Shown here: positions 33,558-38,063 of the stretch, piece after piece
How positions within the stretch are numbered: position 1 is the stretch's first letter
Layout of the letters: each line of letters opens with the position of its first letter
NCBI RefSeq assembly: GCF_000341185.1
Contig: NZ_ANBH01000034.1
Coordinates: 15,429-53,491 of the forward strand
Origin: Nocardiopsis chromatogenes YIM 90109
GTDB lineage: Bacteria; Actinomycetota; Actinomycetes; Streptosporangiales; Streptosporangiaceae
Direction of reading: 5' to 3'
DNA: 38,063 bases
Notes under the pieces: model-generated
What the model was told of the DNA's origin: nothing
Database searches by the model: none
Seen by the model: the letters and a program-made list of their open reading frames with translations, nothing else
Translations under genes and position numbers: made by a program

Positions 33558-33648
33558 GACGACTCTTCGGTTCGATGATGGGGGAGACGCTGCCCCCTCT
33601 GCCCGGGAAGGGAACGCCGACATCGGGACGGCAGCAATTCAGAACGGG

Positions 33649-33691
33649 ACTATACAGGGCCCAGGGGCCCAACTTGAGGCCGACAGGGCCC
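33649..33691 (-). promoter_or_regulatory. GGGCCC boxes and TATAGT upstream of HYLG toxin B
   Basis: On the minus strand: GGGCCC (33691-33686), then TTGGGCCC (33672-33665), 2 nt, GGGCCC (33662-33657), and TATAGT (33654-33649) only 2 nt later. The paired box has the standard 2-nt spacer, but the -10 is adjacent instead of 24 nt away, so binding here could repress. The 33558-34092 gap otherwise contains the promoter of the divergent hydrolase toxin and no gene. Confidence 0.45.
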
Positions 33692-33909
33692 ATTCCAGGC
33701 CCGGTCCGCGCAGATATGGCCGATCGAAAGCGTTCCCGACCAGGGAAGCTTAGAGCGGGCTGAGAAATGCGTATCCCTGCTCTGAAGGGGGTGTCCTTCG
33801 CGGTGGACCGTTCGAGTTCGGCGGCGCCCTCAGCCCTCCTGGGCAGGCCGGATCCGGCTCTGGGCCCCGGCGGGCCGGAAAGGCGAGTCTCAGGGCGACG
33901 CGTTCACGA

Positions 33910-33955
33910 TTGGGTCCGTAGGCCCTAGTGGTCGAAATCCCCCGCCCATTACCCT
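33910..33955 (+). promoter_or_regulatory. Island promoter of the hydrolase toxin
   Basis: TTGGGTCC (33910-33917), 2 nt, AGGCCC (33920-33925), 24 nt, TACCCT (33950-33955). The leader to the ATG at 34093 is longer than elsewhere, 137 nt. Confidence 0.6.
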
Positions 33956-34092
33956 TCGGAGGGTCGAGGCCACTCCGCCGTCCCGGCGGAAGAAGGTGTG
34001 GTGCGCCTCATGCCATCGACCGGCCCCCGCTCCGGTATTCGTGTCGGGAGCCGCCCCCAATTCCCCGTGCTCGCCAACCGGAAGAGGAATGC

Positions 34093-35526
34093 ATGCTTCG
34101 ACTCGTGCCGAGAGGAGAGCGGGGCGCATCTTTCATCGAATACGGCGCCACGGTCCTTCTCGTGGCCGGAATCGTCGGCGCGGTCTTTCTCGCGGACGTC
34201 CCCGCCCGGGTGGAGGGCCTGATCTCCCACGGTGTGGAGTGCGTCGCCGACCCCCGCACCGAGGCATGCGAAGGCGGCGGGGGCGGCTCCGACGCACAGC
34301 CGGACCAGGAGGACGGCCCCCTCGACCGGCGTGCGGCTCCGCAGGCCCCCCAGCGCGGCTCCGATCCCGGCGAGGACACCGGTCGGCCCCAGAACGCCGA
34401 CCTGCCGACCGAGGAGAACGCCCCCCAGGACGCCGACGCACCGTCCGCCCCCGAAGAGCAGACGCCGACCCGGGTGCAGCCGGTGGGCTGGTTCGGAGGC
34501 GACGAGGGGCCGGAGCTCGCGCCTGACCCCGAGACCAAGCCCGACCAGGTGAACGACTGGTGGGAGGGCCTGAGCCAAGCGGAGCGCGAAGAGGTGATGG
34601 AGGAGGAGCCCGAGCACATCCGCAACCTGGACGGCATCCCGGCCGAAGTCCGCGACGAGCTCAACCGCGAATTCCTCGACGCCGAGGTCGAGCGGATGCT
34701 GGAGGAAGAGGGGCTCAGCGCCGACGAGGTCCTCGACTACGACCTCGACCAGGTCCGGGACAACCCCGTCCCCGGGGCACCGAGTCTGGAGCTGTGGGAG
34801 ATGACCAAGCTGCAGCGGACCGTCGGCCAGGACGGCTCCGACCACTACATCATGGGCCTGGACCCCGAGGAGGGGCGCGCGATCGTGTCCGCCGGCAACC
34901 CCGACACCGCGGACAACGTCGCCACCCTGGTGCCGGGGACCGGGATCGAGTGGACGGCCATCAACGGCCAACTGGGCCGGGCGGAGAATGTCCGGGGCGC
35001 GGCCGAGCGGTTCGACGAGGAGGCCGACCACGCGGTGATCTCCTGGATCGGCTACGACAGCCCGAACCGGCTCCAGGCGCCATGGGGCGGTAAGGCCGAC
35101 GACGGCAAGGACGATCTCCAGGACTTCCAGTACGGTCTCCGGGTCACCCACGAGGGCGGGCCGTCGAACAACACGCTCATCGGACACAGCTACGGTTCCG
35201 TGGTCGTCGGGCACGCCGCGCAGAACGACTCGGGGGCCTACGTCGACAACATCATCCTCGTGGGCAGTCCCGGCGTGGGCGGTCCCGTGGAGGAGCTGAA
35301 CTTCGACGGCGACATCGAGGACATCCATATCGCGATGTCGGACGAGGACTGGATCAACAACAGTCCGCTGAAGGGGTTCCACGACTACGACGGCCTGGAC
35401 CACCCTGACGTGTCGCGGATCAGGACCGGAGACGATACTGAACATGACGCGTACTTCAACCAGGAGAAGAAGGACGAGGACACCATTGAGTTGCGCCAGT
35501 TCGGAGAGATCGTCGCGGGCGGGTGA
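34093..35526 (+). CDS. Pilin-anchored DUF1023-like alpha/beta hydrolase
   Basis: 477 residues; the ATG at 34093 follows GAAGAGGA. Leader MLRLVPRGERG, then ASFIEYG (prepilin-like site), a membrane helix, and Cys50/Cys59. A Pro/Asp/Gln linker runs to about residue 150. WWEGLSQAEREEVMEEEP and NLDGIPAEVRDELNRE are hallmarks of DUF1023 (Abhydrolase_8) proteins; GHSYGS holds the nucleophile Ser366, and His451 is a candidate catalytic His. In actinobacteria such hydrolases commonly accompany type VII secreted proteins, but here the N-terminus is pilin-like. The substrate, perhaps lipid or cell-envelope ester, is unknown. It is followed 16 bp later by a lipoprotein gene. Confidence 0.8.
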   Translation: MLRLVPRGERGASFIEYGATVLLVAGIVGAVFLADVPARVEGLISHGVECVADPRTEACEGGGGGSDAQPDQEDGPLDRRAAPQAPQRGSDPGEDTGRPQNADLPTEENAPQDADAPSAPEEQTPTRVQPVGWFGGDEGPELAPDPETKPDQVNDWWEGLSQAEREEVMEEEPEHIRNLDGIPAEVRDELNREFLDAEVERMLEEEGLSADEVLDYDLDQVRDNPVPGAPSLELWEMTKLQRTVGQDGSDHYIMGLDPEEGRAIVSAGNPDTADNVATLVPGTGIEWTAINGQLGRAENVRGAAERFDEEADHAVISWIGYDSPNRLQAPWGGKADDGKDDLQDFQYGLRVTHEGGPSNNTLIGHSYGSVVVGHAAQNDSGAYVDNIILVGSPGVGGPVEELNFDGDIEDIHIAMSDEDWINNSPLKGFHDYDGLDHPDVSRIRTGDDTEHDAYFNQEKKDEDTIELRQFGEIVAGG

Positions 35527-35542
35527 GACGGGCGCGGGATCC

Positions 35543-36025
35543 GTGCCCCCCGGTGGCCGCCGGTCGGCGGCGGTCTGCCTCGTCGCCGCGGCATTCCTGG
35601 CCACCGCCTGCGGCGGCGGCCAGGACGCCGAACCGGCCAGCCCGCTGGACGAGGCGGAGGCCGGTGAGCGCGTGGCCGCGCACATCGAGGACGCGGTCGC
35701 GGCGCTGCCCGGCGACGTGGAGCTGGAGGAGGTGGGCAACGGCCGCGTCAGCGCGGCGTGCGACACCGATCCCCTCATCACGGTGAGCGAGGCGTACTTC
35801 CTGCGCGGGCTGCCCGAGGAGGACAACGAGGAGAACGTGGACCTGCTGGTCGAGCACTGGGAGGACAGCGGGTTCACGGTGACGGACGACCTGCGCCCGG
35901 ACGACGTCTTCGTGACGGCCGCCAACGACGAGGACGGGTTCACGATGTCGGTCGCGATGAGCAAGCAGGGAAGCCTGTCGATCGACGCCACGTCCCCCTG
36001 CATCCACCCGTCCGGAACGGACTGA
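35543..36025 (+). CDS. SPC-motif lipoprotein, probable partner of the hydrolase toxin
   Basis: 160 residues from a GTG at 35543 with a weak ribosome site; upstream TTG starts are possible. The signal VCLVAAAFLATAC ends in a lipobox. The mature domain is homologous to the soluble part of the protein at 26491-27042, ending LSIDATSPC. Its place directly behind the hydrolase gene suggests immunity or a chaperone on the outer membrane face. Confidence 0.65.
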   Translation: MPPGGRRSAAVCLVAAAFLATACGGGQDAEPASPLDEAEAGERVAAHIEDAVAALPGDVELEEVGNGRVSAACDTDPLITVSEAYFLRGLPEEDNEENVDLLVEHWEDSGFTVTDDLRPDDVFVTAANDEDGFTMSVAMSKQGSLSIDATSPCIHPSGTD

Positions 36026-36027
36026 CC

Positions 36028-36052
36028 GGACCCCGGGCTCCGGCCGGGGTCC
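36028..36052 (+). terminator. Hairpin after the SPC-motif lipoprotein gene
   Basis: A 9-bp perfect stem (36028-36036 with 36044-36052, 7-nt loop) starts 3 nt past the stop. It may also mark the broken end of the toxin fragment on the other strand. Confidence 0.55.
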
Positions 36053-36054
36053 GT

Positions 36055-36237
36055 CCTCGGGATTGGAGAAGTACGTGTCCTTCTTCTGGTCGAAGCCGCG
36101 GCCCGTGAGCTGGAAGCGCACGTTCGCCGACCCGGGCTTGTCCGGGTAGGGGTTCTCCACGTCGACGCGGAACTGCCCGCCCTGGGACTCGCCGTTCTTC
36201 ACGGTCTCGCTGCCGAACCGGGGCGCGTTCTCGCCCG
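36055..36237 (-). pseudogene. Fragment of a toxin tip, antisense to its neighbours
   Basis: About 61 codons on the minus strand with almost only G/C third bases: ENAPRFGSETVKNGESQGG, QFRVDVENPYPDKPGSANV and FQLTGRGFDQKKDTYFSN. There is no start codon, leader or proper stop; the frame runs into the terminator of the lipoprotein gene. RVDVENPxP motifs are, as I recall, typical of C-terminal domains of Hint-type polymorphic toxins. It is best read as a displaced tip cassette or decayed gene. Confidence 0.5.
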
Positions 36238-36238
36238 A

Positions 36239-36256
36239 GGGCCCAGTTTCGGGCCC
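36239..36256. promoter_or_regulatory. Paired GGGCCC boxes upstream of the Hint toxin
   Basis: GGGCCC (36239-36244), 6 nt, GGGCCC (36251-36256). A possible -10 (TAGCGT, 36371-36376) for the gene at 36468 lies more than 100 nt further on, so the geometry differs from the main promoters. The boxes abut the toxin-tip fragment. The 36026-36467 gap holds only these items. Confidence 0.35.
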
Positions 36257-36467
36257 AACCTGCGGGGATATCGGCGCAGCGTGGCTGAGAAGCGCGAAGC
36301 ACGGTGACCGCTGGGGTCTCGGTCGTGCCCTGCCGACGGTGCGCGATTCCGTCGGCCGCACGCCTTCCGATAGCGTTGTCCGGCTTCCCAGGGGTTGATC
36401 GGTTTTTGGCTTCCGGTCGCAGCCTCTGGAGGATCGTGGTCGTTGCGCGTTGAGGAGGACCTGAGCA

Positions 36468-38024
36468 GTGCGGTGGGTGTGGAGGGCCGAGGCCGGCGGC
36501 TTCAAGGTCGAATACGGCGCATTGGTCCTGCTGGTGGCGACGATCGTCGCGGCGGTCTTCGCGTTCGGCCTGCCCACCGACATCCAGCGCTTCTATGCCT
36601 CTGCCCTCTGCCAGGTCTCCGGTGACGAGGACTGCGAAGAGCTCGAAGGCGGCGACGCGTCGCCGGAGGCGTCTGCGAGCCCGGACACCGAAGGCGCGGA
36701 CGGGAGCGACGGCGCGGACGGCGGCGGGCCGTCGGCCGACCCGAGCGCGGACCCCGGGGCCTCCCCGGGAGCCGATGGCGAGGACTGGGTGAACCCGGCC
36801 GACGCGCTCCTGGCCCAGTACGATCCCACAGCGGCCCAGGACTACGCCGATGCCCAGGCGGACCTCGAGGAGGCGCAGAGCGACCTGGACGAGGCGGGGT
36901 TCGACGATGTCCGCGATGAGCTGTTGAACCTGGTCGGCGACATCATCGGCTACAACGACGCGCGGGACTGCGTCACCAAGGGCGACATCATGGCCTGCCT
37001 TTGGACCGTGGTCGGTTTCACCCCCTGGGGCAAGGGCGCCAAGCTCCTGAAGAACTCCGCCAAGATCGTCAAGCTGTGGAACCGCTTCCGCAAGGCGAAG
37101 AAGGCCAAGGAGGCGGCGGAGCGGGCCGTGTCCACGGCGCAGTCCAAGCTCGACGACCTGGTCTCGAAGGTCACCTCCTCGTGCAAGCTCAGCAGCTTCC
37201 TGCCGTGCACCGAGGTCCTGATGGCCGACGGCAGCACCAAGGCGATCTCGCTCGTCGAGGTCGGGGACCTGGTGATGGCCTCGGACCCCGTGACAGGGGA
37301 GCGGTCACCCCAGCCGGTGACCGCGGTCATCGGCTCCTACGGCGACAAGGAACTGGTCTCGCTCAGCTTCCGCGCCGGGGGCGGAATCACCGGCGCCGGC
37401 GGGCTCACCGCGACCGGCGGCCACCCCTTCTGGGTCGAGGACGAGCAGACCTGGAAGGAGGCCCGCGAACTCGCCCCGGGGGACGAGGTCATCGGCCCCG
37501 ACGGGCGGGTCTCACGGGTGACCGCCGCCAGCACCGAGCGGCGGGCGCAGCAGGTCAACAACCTGAGCGTGGCGAACTTCCACACCTACTACGTGTGGAC
37601 CGGAAGCGGTGCCGCGCTGGTCCACAACTGCAAGCTCAAGCAGCTCAACGGTCCGGGGCGCCCGTTCCAGACCCCGAAGGGGCTGATCTTCCGGGACCGG
37701 ACCTACAAGGAGGGCGACCAGCATGCGCTCCAGCACGTCCTGGAGCACAGCGCCGACAGCTCGCCCAAGGCGATCGAGCGGATGAAGAACGGGCAGCCGC
37801 ACACCAAGTTCAAGCAGGACGGGAACGCGGTACAGACCCTCAACGACGCCTGGGGCAAGCGGAAGAAGAAGGACGTGCGCAAGTCCAAGAACAACGGCAG
37901 GACGACCTTCTGGATCCCGATGGAGAACACCATCGGTGACGACGGTGAGAAGATCGTGAAGATCGTCGTCGAGAAGGGGAACGAGGTCGTCACCGCCTAC
38001 CCGGTGAAGAACATGGGCGACTGA
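36468..38024 (+). CDS. Pilin-anchored toxin with Hint domain and His-rich C-terminal tip
   Basis: 518 residues; the GTG at 36468 has GAGGAGG nine nt upstream. Leader MRWVWRAEAG, then GFKVEY (prepilin-like site), a membrane helix, and Cys48/Cys56. The pre-toxin block IIGYNDARDCVTKGD ... IVKLWNRFRKAKK follows an acidic linker. Residues 247-388 are a Hint/intein-like domain: PCTEVLMADGSTKAI starts at Cys247, TGGHPF holds His319, and VHNC ends the domain at Cys388. Hint domains cut the chain and release the tip. The tip (389-518) has three spaced His (419, 423, 427), AWGKRKKKDV and ENTIGDDGEKIVKIV ... VVTAYPV, similar in style to BECR-fold RNase toxins; this is tentative. Its immunity gene is expected just past the window end. 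Confidence 0.82.
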   Translation: MRWVWRAEAGGFKVEYGALVLLVATIVAAVFAFGLPTDIQRFYASALCQVSGDEDCEELEGGDASPEASASPDTEGADGSDGADGGGPSADPSADPGASPGADGEDWVNPADALLAQYDPTAAQDYADAQADLEEAQSDLDEAGFDDVRDELLNLVGDIIGYNDARDCVTKGDIMACLWTVVGFTPWGKGAKLLKNSAKIVKLWNRFRKAKKAKEAAERAVSTAQSKLDDLVSKVTSSCKLSSFLPCTEVLMADGSTKAISLVEVGDLVMASDPVTGERSPQPVTAVIGSYGDKELVSLSFRAGGGITGAGGLTATGGHPFWVEDEQTWKEARELAPGDEVIGPDGRVSRVTAASTERRAQQVNNLSVANFHTYYVWTGSGAALVHNCKLKQLNGPGRPFQTPKGLIFRDRTYKEGDQHALQHVLEHSADSSPKAIERMKNGQPHTKFKQDGNAVQTLNDAWGKRKKKDVRKSKNNGRTTFWIPMENTIGDDGEKIVKIVVEKGNEVVTAYPVKNMGD

Positions 38025-38063
38025 GCCGTTCGACGGTACCGGGTGGAAGGGGGGCGGCAGGGG

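Noticed and set aside
8893..38024. Type VII (WXG100/LXG) delivery for these toxins
   Set aside because: Similar tips are carried by type VII proteins in actinobacteria, but no WXG motif, YxxxD/E tail or EccC gene is visible, and every N-terminus instead has a prepilin-like site and a membrane helix.

Overview
High-GC actinobacterial chromosome. GTG and TTG starts with strong Shine-Dalgarno sites, G/C-biased third codon positions, lipoprotein signal peptides and families such as DUF1152, DUF3592, DUF1989 and DUF1023-type hydrolases suggest a filamentous actinomycete. My guess is Streptosporangiales or a Nocardiopsis relative, from gene content only. No RNA genes, CRISPR array, transposase or phage genes were seen.

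Layout. Positions 1-8.4 kb look like ordinary chromosome: the 3' part of an Nramp-type metal transporter, an LppX-like lipoprotein, a pseudokinase, a pentapeptide-repeat protein, a secreted pyroglutamyl-peptidase-like protein with Ser in place of the catalytic Cys, a DUF1989 protein and a DoxX protein. Positions 8.6-38 kb form a polymorphic-toxin island. It is interrupted at 10.4-16.7 kb by small unknown genes, a DUF3592 membrane protein, a frameshifted DUF1152 gene, an orphan Imm7 immunity gene and two lipoproteins.

The central observation is nine proteins (starts at 10113-, 16894+, 19624+, 24341-, 26322-, 28212+, 33557-, 34093+ and 36468+) with the same N-terminal module. It consists of a short, mostly basic leader, a Flp (type IVb) prepilin-like site G/xxxxEY, one transmembrane helix, a Pro-rich exit and, in eight of nine, a pair of cysteines. 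An acidic low-complexity linker follows. The C-termini differ: a colicin E3-type 16S rRNase with all four catalytic residues, a calpain (C2) cysteine protease with Cys/His/Asn intact, a DUF1023-like alpha/beta hydrolase, a Hint autoprocessing domain plus a His-rich tip, an unknown domain with GWFNKHG, a paralogous pair of HYLG domains, and a paralogous pair of beta-rich domains. Most are followed, often with 1-4 bp overlap, by a small acidic protein, a lipoprotein or a four-helix membrane protein, as expected for immunity genes. I infer a family of pilin-anchored, possibly Tad/Flp-exported, polymorphic toxins. The export machinery is not in the window.

The genes also share a promoter architecture. 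Five have TTGGGYYC-N2-RGGCYC-N24-TANNNT with identical spacing, and others carry looser GGGCCC clusters, so the dispersed genes on both strands probably form one regulon. Orphan toxin tips (27643-27894 and 36055-36237, minus strand) and an orphan Imm7 gene are signs of cassette exchange.
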